From Equibacterium sp963662035 (lineage in GTDB: Bacteria; Bacteroidota; Bacteroidia; Bacteroidales; UBA932), in the NCBI GenBank assembly GCA_963662035.1, contig CAVLDO010000001.1:62001-126000 (forward strand): 64,000 nucleotides of DNA, read 5' to 3'. The notes beneath the pieces were generated by a model. That model was not told where the DNA came from, did no database searches, and was given only the letters and a program-made list of their open reading frames with translations. This document shows, piece after piece, positions 25,845 through 34,880 of this stretch. Both the position numbers and the translations under genes were made by a program. Position 1 is the stretch's first letter; the number at the start of each line of letters is the position of its first letter.

Positions 25845-26351
25845 CTACATTATTGGAAAATTGATTTTCTCCCTTACTATGAAGCCCGAGGGATATGCGG
25901 CCTTGATGAGCGAGAGAAACTGTTTGGCATCCTCCTTGGTGCGGAAATCGCCCACGGTCACCTTGAAATAGGGATTGGCATATTCGCGGTAAACCCCCAC
26001 TCCGGGGTGCCGAGCCTTGAATTCGTCTGCCACCTGCTCTGATTTTGTGCGGGCGTTCTGCTTGTTGTCGAAGTATATGCGGATGCGGTAGCCGCTTATC
26101 TTTTTGTCGGCATTGTCCCTGATATGGGCTCTCATAGCGCCGGCCACGCTCTGGCTCTGCTCTATAGTGACCGAGCCCTCGCCCGTGCGGCTTTTTGTGG
26201 AGAGCATCTTGAAGATATCCCTGCCCACAAGGGTCGAATCCACGGCCGTCTGCCCCGCATAGAGCGAATCCACGACCGGGGCCTCGTTCTGCGCCCTCAA
26301 GGCGAGCGTGCAGATCAGCAGCGAGAATATTGTCAGAAGTGCCTTTCTCAT
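25845..26351 (-). CDS. Exported SPOR-domain protein
   Basis: The 168-residue protein has a signal peptide (MRKALLTIFSLLICTLALRAQ) and a C-terminal SPOR domain at about 90-160, seen in YRIRIYFDNKQNARTKSEQ and NPYFKVTVGDFRTKEDAKQF. SPOR domains bind denuded glycan strands at the division septum, so a septal or cell-wall role is likely. Its ATG overlaps the stop of the upstream lipoprotein gene (ATGA), and its stop is immediately followed by the rpoN ATG. Confidence 0.88.
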   Translation of the reverse strand: MRKALLTIFSLLICTLALRAQNEAPVVDSLYAGQTAVDSTLVGRDIFKMLSTKSRTGEGSVTIEQSQSVAGAMRAHIRDNADKKISGYRIRIYFDNKQNARTKSEQVADEFKARHPGVGVYREYANPYFKVTVGDFRTKEDAKQFLSLIKAAYPSGFIVREKINFPIM

Positions 26352-26848
26352 TTCGAAAACATATTTATCACCTCGTCCGCCGGCACTTTTTCTGCGCTGA
26401 AGTGCTTTTTTATAAGGCCGGAGGTAAAAGTGCAGTCGTAGCTCACCGTAAATCCCTTGCTGCCGTAGTCTTGAAGCGACATCGCGGCCATCGTGATGGC
26501 GGTGATGGGGTTGTCGAACTCTATCTGCAGGGGTAGGCGCACCTCGCCCGAGCTTTTGCGCGGCAGTGTGGGCTTCTGCGCCCCATTTTCGGCGGCGAGA
26601 GTTATGGTCGCGAGCTTTTTGTCAGATTTTGAAAAGATCTCCGCACTGAATTCGGAAAGGGATATGTCCCTGGAAGAGCTGTTCTCGGCATCAACCACCA
26701 GAAATGCGCCCACGGAAAGCTCACCCATCCCCATCGAGAGGTTGTCCACGCTCTCCAGACGGCAGCCGCTCACGGAGACCTGCTCCGAGAGCGGGAGGCA
26801 GGCCGCGAGTGAAAAAAGCAGCAGCGCGAGTGCGAAATATCTCTTCAT
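26348..26848 (-). CDS. Small lipoprotein with a LEA14-like beta-sandwich
   Basis: The 166-residue protein has a signal peptide ending FSLAAC, a likely lipobox. The mature part reads as a single beta-rich domain with the pattern of LEA type 2/DUF proteins (VGAFLVVDAENSSSRDISLS, then GEVRLPLQIEFDNPI), but I am not certain of the family. It is the first gene of the lipoprotein-SPOR-rpoN operon and overlaps the SPOR gene by 4 bp. Confidence 0.72.
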   Translation of the reverse strand: MKRYFALALLLFSLAACLPLSEQVSVSGCRLESVDNLSMGMGELSVGAFLVVDAENSSSRDISLSEFSAEIFSKSDKKLATITLAAENGAQKPTLPRKSSGEVRLPLQIEFDNPITAITMAAMSLQDYGSKGFTVSYDCTFTSGLIKKHFSAEKVPADEVINMFSK

Positions 26849-26855
26849 ATTAAGG

Positions 26856-26863
26856 CAAAGATA
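26856..26863 (-). promoter_or_regulatory. -7 promoter element for the lipoprotein-SPOR-rpoN operon
   Basis: TATCTTTG on the minus strand, exact TAnnTTTG match, 7 bp before the ATG, so the leader would be very short. Confidence 0.55.
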
Positions 26864-26904
26864 ATAATAAAAACTAACTTCGTGCCCTATTTGGAAGCCA
26901 CCCT

Positions 26905-28233
26905 ATGAACAATAACCGTACCATATCGCGTAAAGTCCTGATAGAGACCTACGGATGCCAGATGAACGTGAACGACAGCGAGGTAGTGCTGTCGATACTT
27001 TCCACCATCGGATTCACCCGCACCGACGATGCCGCACAGGCGTCGCTCGTGCTGATAAACACCTGCGCGATCCGCGACAATGCCGAGCAGCGCATCCTGG
27101 GCCGGCTGGATATTTACCGCCAGGCCAAGAAGCGCAATCCGCAGCTGATAGTGGGCATCCTGGGCTGTATGGCGGAGCGGCTCAAAGAGAAGCTCCTCTC
27201 CCACCCCGCAGTGGATCTGGTGGCGGGGCCCGACGCCTACCGCGACCTGCCGCGCCTGATAGAGACGCTCACTGACTCCGGACAGAAGCAGATCAACACG
27301 CTGCTCTCGCACGAGGAGACCTACGGAGACATCTCTCCCGTGAGAATGGATCCTGACGGAGTGAGCGTCTATATCTCGATTATGCGCGGCTGCAACAATG
27401 TCTGCTCTTACTGCGTGGTGCCCTACACACGGGGGGCGGAGCGCAGCCGATCTGTTGAGAGCATTCTGCGCGAGGCGCGCGAAGCGGTGGAGGCGGGCTG
27501 CCGGGAGATAATCCTGCTGGGGCAGAACGTGGATTCGTATAGTTGCGCCCAGACCTCCTTTGCGCAGCTGCTGGCTATGGTGGCCGAGATTTCTCCGGAA
27601 ATAAGGGTGCGCTTCTCCACCTCCCACCCCAAGGATATGAAAGACGAGGTGCTGCTCACGATGGCCAAATACCCCAATATCTGCAAGCATATCCACCTGC
27701 CTGTGCAGAGCGGCAGCAATTCGGTGCTGGAGCGGATGAACCGCCGCCACACGCGCGAGTGGTATCTGGAAAGGGTGGCGCGCATCCGCGAGATTATGCC
27801 CGACTGCTCCATCACCACCGATGCCATAGTGGGCTTCTGCGGCGAGAGCGAAGCCGATTTTGAGGACACGCTGAGGCTTTTCCGAGAAGTCGGGTTCGAC
27901 TCGGCCTTTATGTTCCAGTACAGCGAGCGGCCCGGCACCAGGGCGGCCCGCCATTTTGCAGATGATATACCGCCCGAGGTCAAGACGGCCCGGCTGGAGA
28001 AGCTCATCGCCCTGCAGAGCGAACTCTCGCTGGAGAGCAACCGCCGCGATGTGGGCAAATGCTTTGAGGTGCTTGTGGAGGGCCCTTCCAAAAAGTCAGA
28101 GAGCGACTTGATGGGGCGCACTTCGCAAAACAAGGCGTGCGTGTTTGCCGCCGGAGGCCACCGCAAGGGCGAGTATGTCACCGTGCGTGTAGACGATTGC
28201 ACCCCCGCCACGCTGCTCTGCACCGTGCTTTAA
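26905..28233 (+). CDS. miaB: tRNA-2-methylthio-N6-dimethylallyladenosine synthase
   Basis: Radical-SAM enzyme that adds a methylthio group to i6A37 of tRNA. The N-terminal UPF0004 domain (TYGCQMNVNDSEV) holds three Cys for the auxiliary [4Fe-4S] cluster. The radical-SAM motif is MRGCNNVCSYCVVP (C-x3-C-x2-C). A C-terminal TRAM domain begins near residue 375. The 442 residues are standard. A near-consensus TAACTTCG at 26875-26882 may be its promoter. It converges on rsmE. Confidence 0.95.
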   Translation: MNNNRTISRKVLIETYGCQMNVNDSEVVLSILSTIGFTRTDDAAQASLVLINTCAIRDNAEQRILGRLDIYRQAKKRNPQLIVGILGCMAERLKEKLLSHPAVDLVAGPDAYRDLPRLIETLTDSGQKQINTLLSHEETYGDISPVRMDPDGVSVYISIMRGCNNVCSYCVVPYTRGAERSRSVESILREAREAVEAGCREIILLGQNVDSYSCAQTSFAQLLAMVAEISPEIRVRFSTSHPKDMKDEVLLTMAKYPNICKHIHLPVQSGSNSVLERMNRRHTREWYLERVARIREIMPDCSITTDAIVGFCGESEADFEDTLRLFREVGFDSAFMFQYSERPGTRAARHFADDIPPEVKTARLEKLIALQSELSLESNRRDVGKCFEVLVEGPSKKSESDLMGRTSQNKACVFAAGGHRKGEYVTVRVDDCTPATLLCTVL

Positions 28234-28250
28234 GAGAGCGCCGGGGGCCT

Positions 28251-28970
28251 CTAATCTCCGGAATGTAAAAGATATGCCGCCGCCACGGCGGTGAGCGCGG
28301 CGGTTTCTATGCGCAGCCGGCTCTCCCCAAGCGAGGCGACCTGCCAGCCGCATTCGTGCGCCAGGGCTATCTCCTCGCGGGAGAAATCCCCCTCCGGCCC
28401 TATCATCACCACATAATCCGTTTCTACAGCCTCCCGCAGCACCTCCACAAGAGGCCGCTTGGAGTCATCGCCGCCGCAATAGCAGATGCATTTGAGGGCG
28501 CCGGCAAAGTCGCGCCGCAGAAAATCCCCCACCCGCACAAGCGGCTCCAGAAGCGGGATGGCCCCTTTGTGGGATTGTTTGGCGGCCGACACCAGTATGC
28601 GGCCGCACCTCTCCCCTTTGAACACCTTGCGCTCCGAATACTCCCCCTGCAGCGGGACAATCACATCCACCCCGATTTCGGTGGCCTTTTCGCAGAACCA
28701 CTCGAAGCGGTCGATGTTTTTGGGCGGCGCCACGGCCATCGTCAGGCGGTAGGGATGCGAGCCGTAGCCCTCAACCGTCTCCTCCACCTCAAAAGCGGTC
28801 CCCTTTGGGTCGGGGTCGGTGATTGTGCAGCGGAAAAGATTGCCGTGGCCGTCGATTATGTGGATTTCGTCCCCCGCGCGGTGGCGGAGAACCTTGATAC
28901 AGTGGTTCGATTCCTCCCGGTCGAGAGTCCTGCCCCCGAGGGCTATGTCAGCAGAGAAAAAAAGTTCCAT
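28251..28970 (-). CDS. rsmE: 16S rRNA (uracil-1498-N3)-methyltransferase
   Basis: SPOUT-class methyltransferase acting on U1498 of 16S rRNA. The 239-residue protein begins MELFFSADI and has an N-terminal PUA-like part (NHCIKVLRHRAGDEI). The SPOUT knot motifs are VMIGPEGDFSREEI and SLGESRLRIETAALTA. A longer in-frame extension exists upstream but overlaps the phosphodiesterase gene, so the ATG at 28970 is preferred. It is the last gene of the esterase-tsaE-phosphodiesterase-rsmE run. Confidence 0.94.
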   Translation of the reverse strand: MELFFSADIALGGRTLDREESNHCIKVLRHRAGDEIHIIDGHGNLFRCTITDPDPKGTAFEVEETVEGYGSHPYRLTMAVAPPKNIDRFEWFCEKATEIGVDVIVPLQGEYSERKVFKGERCGRILVSAAKQSHKGAIPLLEPLVRVGDFLRRDFAGALKCICYCGGDDSKRPLVEVLREAVETDYVVMIGPEGDFSREEIALAHECGWQVASLGESRLRIETAALTAVAAAYLLHSGD

Positions 28971-28978
28971 AACAACAT

Positions 28979-29479
28979 CTATATCGCATCGCGGCGCTGC
29001 CATTCCCCCACCTCCATATCGTGCAGCTGAGCATTGTCGATATGGAAGCGCAGGGCTGTGCGCACTGTGTGGATACCTTGGAATCCGCAGGAGCCGGGGT
29101 TGAACACCATCATATCCGACTTTTTGTCGCGCATCACGCGCAGAATGTGCGAATGGCCGCACACAAACAGCGCGGGGCGCTCCTTCTCTATCAGATGCAG
29201 CGCCTCGCAGTCGTAGCGGCCGGGGAATCCGCCGATGTGCGTCATAGCCACCTTCACCCCGCAGGCGGTGAACACCTTGAAGCGGGGATACACCAGCCTT
29301 GTGTCGGCCCCGTCGCAGTTGCCGTAAACCCCCACGAGGGGCTTGAAGGCGGCTATGGCATCGGCGCACTCCAGCGTGCCGAAGTCGCCGGCGTGCCAGA
29401 TGACATCAACCGGGTCAAGAAACTGCCTGACATCGTCGGCAAATATGCCGTGCGTGTCGGAAATCAGCCCTACATACAT
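28979..29479 (-). CDS. YfcE/MJ0936-type metallophosphoesterase
   Basis: Calcineurin-like phosphodiesterase of 166 residues; members cleave phosphodiesters of unknown natural identity. Metal ligands are visible in order: D-x-H in LISDTHG, GD in HAGDF, GNCD, and GHSH followed by NPGSCG. It is preceded by tsaE (4 bp) and followed by rsmE (8 bp). Confidence 0.92.
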   Translation of the reverse strand: MYVGLISDTHGIFADDVRQFLDPVDVIWHAGDFGTLECADAIAAFKPLVGVYGNCDGADTRLVYPRFKVFTACGVKVAMTHIGGFPGRYDCEALHLIEKERPALFVCGHSHILRVMRDKKSDMMVFNPGSCGFQGIHTVRTALRFHIDNAQLHDMEVGEWQRRDAI

Positions 29480-29483
29480 TGCC

Positions 29484-29900
29484 TTAAAGATCTATCGCTA
29501 TGCGGCGGGTGGTTTCGTCAATCGGCTCTATGGTGACCCGCACAGTATCTTCAGGCAGCAGGGGTTCGATTTTCTCGGGCCACTCCATCAGGCAGAGGCC
29601 GTCGCTGTAGAAATACTCGTCCAGTCCGAGGTCAACCGCCTCCTGCAGCTTGTCTATGCGGTAGAAGTCAAAGTGATATACCCCGCGCCCGTCGGCGGCG
29701 CGGTATTCGTTCACAATGGTGAAAGTGGGGCTGCAGACATTGTCGCTCACCCCGAGGCAGTCGCATATCGCCTTGGTCAAGGTGGTCTTGCCCGCCCCCA
29801 GATTGCCGTAGAAGGCTATTATGTTATGCCCTTCAACGGCCTGCAGAAACTGCCGTGCGGCCTCGCCGATATCCTCTTTCCTGCAAATTATCTCTTTCAT
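29484..29900 (-). CDS. tsaE: tRNA threonylcarbamoyladenosine biosynthesis ATPase TsaE
   Basis: ATPase that powers the TsaBDE complex making t6A37 in ANN-decoding tRNAs. The Walker A motif is GNLGAGKTTLT near residue 37. SPTFTIVNEY and YHFDFYRI are typical TsaE segments, and the protein ends with EWPEKIEPLLPEDTVRV. The 138 residues are normal. A TsaC/Sua5 homologue lies at 54977 in the same window; TsaB and TsaD were not seen. Confidence 0.95.
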   Translation of the reverse strand: MKEIICRKEDIGEAARQFLQAVEGHNIIAFYGNLGAGKTTLTKAICDCLGVSDNVCSPTFTIVNEYRAADGRGVYHFDFYRIDKLQEAVDLGLDEYFYSDGLCLMEWPEKIEPLLPEDTVRVTIEPIDETTRRIAIDL

Positions 29901-29915
29901 TCTCTTCAGTTCCGG

Positions 29916-31352
29916 TTAAAGATTCCAGTCATCGGTGCGGAAGGGGGCGGCAGCCATGCCGCAGCTGTTGTAGAGGTTGCCGCGGCACCAATTGCGGAAG
30001 CAGTAGCGCACCGCCACCGGCTCCGGAACCTCGCTGCTAAAGACAATGACGCTGCTGTTGCGGGCCAGATCCACCGCCGCCTCCGCCTTGTGGAACACGC
30101 GGTCGGCGCCTGCAATCTCAAACCCTTCCAGCGGCACGCCCAGCGGGGAGAGCTGGCGTTCGTCTACATTGAAGAAGACGTGCGCCCGTCCGTTCTCGAA
30201 AGTCACGCTGCTGTAGGTGGGGGCGTCGGGACAGAGGAAGTCAAAGCCGTAGTCGTGCCCGAGCGCCAGATATGCCAGCCTCTGCCCGACCTCTTTTTTG
30301 TGCGAGGGGTGTATCACATTCTCCTCTCCGATGTCGCAGGTGGTCACCATTCCACTGTGGGGGATGGTCTGCAGGCATTTCTGCTGCGCCTCGTAAAAGT
30401 AGCCGCCAAGAAAGGAGTCGGGGGCGCTATAGCTGTATGGGGCTATCTGCACATAGTAGAAGGGGGCGTCCGGGACTTTGAAAAGTGTGCGGAGCATCCC
30501 CGCGAAGGCGGTCTGCATACGGATGTACAGCTCCGGATTCTCGTGGTCGCTCTCTCCCTGATACCACAAAAAGCCGCGGCAGGTGTAGGGGGCGATGGGG
30601 GCAAGCATACCGTTGTAGAGCAGACAGGCATCCTGGCTCTCCACCTTGACAGGGTGAGTCCCCTCCACACTTCCGAGGTCGATTTCGGGAAAGTCGGCCT
30701 TGAGCAGCTCGTAAGGCATCCAGGTCTGCATTGTGCTGCCGCCCCAGCTGCACGCCACTATGCCTACGGGGACATCCAGGGCCTTCTCCAGGGCGTCGGC
30801 AAAGAACCAGGCGGTGGCGCTGGTGCCGAATACTGTGGCGGGGCTGCACGCCTCCCAACTGCCCTGCGTGTTATCGCAGAGCGTTGTGGAGGACTGGTGG
30901 GCCACATTGCAGATTCTGATCTGACGGCTGGCGCGGCTGCTCATAGCCGCCTCGGCGCCACCTTTTACCGGCTGTGAAGTGTAGCCCGCCACGGCCATCT
31001 CCATATTGGACTGTCCGGAGGCTATCCACACCTCGCCTATGAGCACATTGCGCAGAGTGAGCTTTTCGCCGTCGCTGACAGTGATTTCGTAGGGGCCGCC
31101 GGCGGCCGGAGTGGCCACCGTAAGGCTCCAGCGGCCATCGGCGGCATCTGCCACGGCGGTGGCTTTGGCTTTGTCCCAACTTGTCACTACGGTGACTTTG
31201 GCCCCCGGACGGGCCGTGCCCCAAAGGGCTGCCTGCGAATTCTGCTGCAGCACCATATTGTCGCTTATCACAGACGGCAAAGTCACCTTCGCCTGCAGCG
31301 CGCCGCAGAACATAAGTGCCGCTGCGGCGGCAAAAAACTTGATTCTATTCAT
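29916..31352 (-). CDS. Sialate O-acetylesterase family protein
   Basis: Exported SGNH-type carbohydrate esterase of 478 residues. Some members remove O-acetyl groups from sialic acid, exposing it to sialidases. A signal peptide (residues 1-21, ending ALQA) precedes a beta-sandwich (SVISDNMVLQQ, typical). The SGNH block I is IASGQSNMEMAV, with nucleophile Ser in GQSNM. Later FLWYQGESD fits the family. No sialidase or sialic-acid catabolic genes lie nearby, so the true substrate may be another acetylated glycan. It heads a run of translation-related genes, with tsaE 15 bp downstream. Confidence 0.88.
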   Translation of the reverse strand: MNRIKFFAAAAALMFCGALQAKVTLPSVISDNMVLQQNSQAALWGTARPGAKVTVVTSWDKAKATAVADAADGRWSLTVATPAAGGPYEITVSDGEKLTLRNVLIGEVWIASGQSNMEMAVAGYTSQPVKGGAEAAMSSRASRQIRICNVAHQSSTTLCDNTQGSWEACSPATVFGTSATAWFFADALEKALDVPVGIVACSWGGSTMQTWMPYELLKADFPEIDLGSVEGTHPVKVESQDACLLYNGMLAPIAPYTCRGFLWYQGESDHENPELYIRMQTAFAGMLRTLFKVPDAPFYYVQIAPYSYSAPDSFLGGYFYEAQQKCLQTIPHSGMVTTCDIGEENVIHPSHKKEVGQRLAYLALGHDYGFDFLCPDAPTYSSVTFENGRAHVFFNVDERQLSPLGVPLEGFEIAGADRVFHKAEAAVDLARNSSVIVFSSEVPEPVAVRYCFRNWCRGNLYNSCGMAAAPFRTDDWNL

Positions 31353-31427
31353 TTCTGATGAGGTTTTATTTTACAAAAACTCCGGACCGGCAGCAGCCGG
31401 CACGGCTCCACAAAGATAAAAAATTCA

Positions 31428-31435
31428 TACATTTG
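31428..31435 (+). promoter_or_regulatory. -7 promoter element of the acyl-ACP thioesterase
   Basis: TACATTTG, exact consensus, 8 bp before the ATG, implying a leader of at most a few bases. Confidence 0.6.
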
Positions 31436-31443
31436 CCGGCACT

Positions 31444-32187
31444 ATGGAGAAGATTCTCACCAACACTTACACTTATAAAGTGCTCCCGCAGGACCTTGAC
31501 AGCAAGCGGCACTTCAGGGCGGTGGCACTGGAGCGCGTGCTGCTCAATGTGGCGGGTCAGGCGGCCGTCGACCGCAATTTCGGCGCCTTCAAGCTGATAG
31601 ACAGCGGCGGGGTGAGCTGGGTGCTGCTGCGCTTTGCCGTGGAAATGAGCGCGATGCCCGCAGAAGAGGACACCATCACCATAGAGACTTGGGTGGAGAG
31701 CGTGCGCCGCATCCTTACCTGCCGAGATTTTGTGGTGAAAAACGCCGCCGGAGATACGCTCGGCTACGCCACCTCGGAGTGGACAATCCTGAATCTGGAA
31801 ACCCGGCGCCCGGTGAACATCTCCGCAGACAGCGCCATATCGGCTTGCGTGGCGGGGCTCACAGTACCCGTAGAGATGCCGGGCAAACTGCCTTCTCCAG
31901 AAACCGGGCATGGCGCCGTGCCCCACAGGGTCAAGGTCTCCTACAGCGACATCGACTACAACGGCCACACCAACAGCATGCAGTATCTGCAGTGGATGCT
32001 GGACTCCTATCCCATAGACAAGCTCTACACCAGCACTCTCAAACGTCTGGAAATAAACTACATCCACGAGGTGCGCCACGGCGAGACTGTAGACGTGTAC
32101 TGGCAGGACACCTCGGAAGGGACCCTCTTCTGCGTAAAGACCCCCGGGGGAGAAGATTGCGTCCGCGCCCGCATCCTCTGGAACTGA
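31444..32187 (+). CDS. Acyl-ACP thioesterase
   Basis: Hydrolyses acyl-acyl carrier protein to free fatty acids. The 247 residues form two hotdog domains: the first at about 5-130 (RHFRAVALERVLLNVAGQAA, then WVLLRFAVEMSAMP) and the second at about 155-245, with SYSDIDYNGHTNSMQYLQW holding the Asp/Asn/His catalytic region of the FatA/FatB-like family. It stands alone between the sialate esterase and the outer-membrane protein genes. Confidence 0.92.
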   Translation: MEKILTNTYTYKVLPQDLDSKRHFRAVALERVLLNVAGQAAVDRNFGAFKLIDSGGVSWVLLRFAVEMSAMPAEEDTITIETWVESVRRILTCRDFVVKNAAGDTLGYATSEWTILNLETRRPVNISADSAISACVAGLTVPVEMPGKLPSPETGHGAVPHRVKVSYSDIDYNGHTNSMQYLQWMLDSYPIDKLYTSTLKRLEINYIHEVRHGETVDVYWQDTSEGTLFCVKTPGGEDCVRARILWN

Positions 32188-32262
32188 GCACCACCAAATC
32201 GGGGTAGCTGCTCCCGCTGCATTTAGCCACTTTTGGGGATTGCCCCGCTTTGGGGGGCGCCA

Positions 32263-32270
32263 TACCTTTG
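32263..32270 (+). promoter_or_regulatory. -7 promoter element of the outer-membrane protein/imelysin cluster
   Basis: TACCTTTG, exact consensus, 12 bp before the first ATG (32283). Confidence 0.55.
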
Positions 32271-32282
32271 CCATCGTAAAAA

Positions 32283-33584
32283 ATGGACCCCAAGAGTATG
32301 TACAGAACGGCAAAAATCGCGGCGGCGGCATCGGCACTCCTTCTCTCCGGCACCGGCGCATTCGCTCAGGAGGCAGGCCACAGCCTCCTTATGGTCGGCG
32401 GCTACGGGGAGGTGGCCCTCACCCGCAACTTCTACAGCGACAGCCCCTATATTTATGCGAACCCCTCGAAGTATGCCGACGCCCCGGGGCACGGCAGGTT
32501 CGATATCCCCCATGCTGTGATCTATCTGGGCTACGACTTCGGCAAGGGGTGGATTATGCAGAGCGAGATAGAGTTTGAGCACACCGGCACCGGCGCCGCC
32601 ATAGAGCGCGAATACGAGGAGGCAGGCGAGTTCGAACACGAGATAGAGAAGGGAGGCGAAGTGGAGATAGAGCAGTTCTGGATCCAGAAAAGCTTCCTGC
32701 CACAGCTCAATGTCCGTATGGGACATATAATTGTCCCGGTGGGCGGTCTCAACAACTCTCACGAACCGCTCAACTACTTCACGGTTTACCGGCCGGAAGG
32801 CGAGAACACCATCTTCCCCTCTACCTGGCACGACACGGGCATCAGCATCTGGGGAGTGGCCGGCGACTGGAAATACGAGGCGCTGATGATCGCCGGGCTG
32901 GACGGGATGATGTTTGACACCGACAACTTTATCAGCAACGGCGCGGGGTCGCCCTACGAGTTCAAGGTGGCCAACACCTGCGGTTTCGCCGCCCGCATCG
33001 ACAACACCTCCTTCAGAAATCTGCGTCTGAGTCTGAGCGGCTATGTGGGCAACACTATGCACAACACCTACCCCAACGACCTGCACGGCGAGGGGCTGAC
33101 ATACGACAAGACGCGCGGCACGCTGGGCATCGGCTCGTTTGACTTCGCCTACAGGGGCAGCCGCCTCACGGTGCGCGGCAATGCCGATTATGCGGCGCTG
33201 GGCGACTGCGCGGCCATCAGCAAGGCCAAGGCGGTGCGCTCGGCCAACGACTCCCCCTACTCCTCCACCCCCGTGGGCAAGGGGGCCTATTCGGTGGGGC
33301 TTGAAGCAGGATACGACATTATGCCCTGGTTCAGACCCAAGGACAGGGGGCAGAAGCTCTATGTGTTCGGCCGCGGCGAGGCCTACAACCCCTACATCCC
33401 CGCTTCTGGGCAGCAGTCGGCCACCTACACCCGCAAGGTGAGGGTTGCGGCGGGGCTCAACTGGTTCCCGGTAAATGACATCGCCGTAAAGTGCGAATAT
33501 TCTCACCGCTTTCTCAGCAGCGAATACAATCCCGAGCCCTCCATCTCGCTGGGCGTGGCCTATATGGCATTCTTTAAAAGATAA
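32283..33584 (+). CDS. Outer-membrane beta-barrel protein of the imelysin cluster
   Basis: A 433-residue protein with a signal peptide ending GAFAQ and a mature part made of alternating amphipathic strands, ending in F-K-R after a final aromatic strand. It resembles porin-like proteins of the phosphate-selective type, but I cannot name a family. Residues 108-131 form an unusual acidic stretch (EREYEEAGEFEHEIEKGG) that could bind cations, as a predicted loop. The second ATG at 32298 gives a slightly better signal peptide. The imelysin gene follows 18 bp later, so metal or heme handling is a fair inference. Confidence 0.75.
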   Translation: MDPKSMYRTAKIAAAASALLLSGTGAFAQEAGHSLLMVGGYGEVALTRNFYSDSPYIYANPSKYADAPGHGRFDIPHAVIYLGYDFGKGWIMQSEIEFEHTGTGAAIEREYEEAGEFEHEIEKGGEVEIEQFWIQKSFLPQLNVRMGHIIVPVGGLNNSHEPLNYFTVYRPEGENTIFPSTWHDTGISIWGVAGDWKYEALMIAGLDGMMFDTDNFISNGAGSPYEFKVANTCGFAARIDNTSFRNLRLSLSGYVGNTMHNTYPNDLHGEGLTYDKTRGTLGIGSFDFAYRGSRLTVRGNADYAALGDCAAISKAKAVRSANDSPYSSTPVGKGAYSVGLEAGYDIMPWFRPKDRGQKLYVFGRGEAYNPYIPASGQQSATYTRKVRVAAGLNWFPVNDIAVKCEYSHRFLSSEYNPEPSISLGVAYMAFFKR

Positions 33585-33602
33585 CCGACAAACAAAAGAT
33601 AT

Positions 33603-34814
33603 ATGAAAAAGATTTTAGGCGCATTATCAGCCATCGCAACAGGCGCACTCGTGCTCACTGCCTGCAATCCGGAAGGGAGCAGCGAACTTTCTTCTTACGA
33701 AAAAGAGATCAAGGAGGCCGTAGAGGCTTACGTCCCCAATGTGGTATATTCGATTTACGGCAATCTGGCGGCGGCCGGCACAGAGCTCTACAATGACCTC
33801 CGCGCAATGAAAGAGGCCGGGGCCGACAGCTGGACCCAGGCCGACATAGACAAGGCCTGCGAGGATTTTCTGGCGGCCCGCGCTTATTGGGAACAGTCGG
33901 AGGCGTTCCTTTTCGGTGCAGCCACCGACTTCAAGATTGACCCCCATATCGACTCCTGGCCGCTGGATGCGCAGCGTCTGGCCAACAACCTGAGCAACAA
34001 GGCGGTTGTGGATGACCTTGATAACGAGGGCAGGGGCGCCATCGACGAGGTGGGAGAGTCGGCCCTGGGCTTCCACGGCATCGAGTTCATACTGTTCCGC
34101 AACGGGGCCAACCGCAGCGTCGAGGCTCTCAAGGGGGTCGAAACCGCAGAGCAGTTTGCCGGAACTGGCGTCACCGGCAGGGAGGAGATAATCTTTGCCA
34201 CCGCAGTCGCCGAAGACCTGATGACCTACCTCTATGAGCTGAACGTTTCCTGGAACTCCCAGGCACCCGCAGAGCAGAAAGAGCTGGTAGAGGAGGCTGA
34301 ACTCAACACCACGGTGAACGGCACCGACCGCTCCTACGGAGAGAATATGCTCAACGCCGCCGCTGCCGGCAGCACCTACACCACCTGGCAGGAGGTTGCC
34401 CAGACAATTCTTGTGGCGGGCTGCGGCAACATCGCCAACGAGGTGTTTTCCAGTAAAATGGGTATGGCCTATACCGGAGAGGACCCGCTCTACATCGAGA
34501 GCCCTTACAGCAAGAAGTCCTTCCTGGATTTCAAGAACAACATTCTCTCCATCCAGTACAGCCTCTACGGCAAGGCCGGTGCGACTGCTGCAGAAAAGGG
34601 CTCGCTTATGAGCTTTCTGGAGAAGAACCACACAGAGAATGCGGCCAATCTCAAGAGCAAGCTGGAGGGTGCCCTAAGCGCGCTGGAGGCCTGCATTGAA
34701 AGCGGCTCCGCCTTTGTTGACAATCCCAAGGCGGCGTGCGTGGCAGAGGCCATCGATGCCGTCAGCGCCCTCAACGACGCTCTTGAGAAAGCCTCATCTG
34801 ACATAAAAGATTAG
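33603..34814 (+). CDS. Imelysin-family lipoprotein
   Basis: The 403-residue protein has a signal peptide ending VLTAC (lipobox). The mature part is an all-helical imelysin domain with the G-x-H-x-x-E signature: GF-H158-GI-E161-FILF. This signature defines the imelysin/IrpA/EfeO-like group, whose members are periplasmic or surface iron-uptake proteins rather than proven peptidases. Its neighbours are an outer-membrane barrel and a di-heme oxidoreductase, a grouping repeatedly associated with iron-regulated imelysin genes. A hairpin lies between this gene and the next. Confidence 0.92.
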   Translation: MKKILGALSAIATGALVLTACNPEGSSELSSYEKEIKEAVEAYVPNVVYSIYGNLAAAGTELYNDLRAMKEAGADSWTQADIDKACEDFLAARAYWEQSEAFLFGAATDFKIDPHIDSWPLDAQRLANNLSNKAVVDDLDNEGRGAIDEVGESALGFHGIEFILFRNGANRSVEALKGVETAEQFAGTGVTGREEIIFATAVAEDLMTYLYELNVSWNSQAPAEQKELVEEAELNTTVNGTDRSYGENMLNAAAAGSTYTTWQEVAQTILVAGCGNIANEVFSSKMGMAYTGEDPLYIESPYSKKSFLDFKNNILSIQYSLYGKAGATAAEKGSLMSFLEKNHTENAANLKSKLEGALSALEACIESGSAFVDNPKAACVAEAIDAVSALNDALEKASSDIKD

Positions 34815-34851
34815 TTCTTATTTTCGGTTAGTTTTATAGTTGTCTTTGTTC

Positions 34852-34880
34852 GCCTGCAGACATTCGCGCTGCAGGCTTTT
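34852..34880 (+). terminator. Hairpin with short T-run between imelysin and di-heme genes
   Basis: GCCTGCAG, nine-base loop, CTGCAGGC, then TTTTA. It may terminate or attenuate transcription, or stabilise the upstream mRNA; the T-run is short. Confidence 0.6.

Noticed and set aside
28971..29369. N-terminal extension of rsmE
   Set aside because: It would overlap the phosphodiesterase gene in another frame and is Arg-rich; RsmE proteins begin at MELFF.
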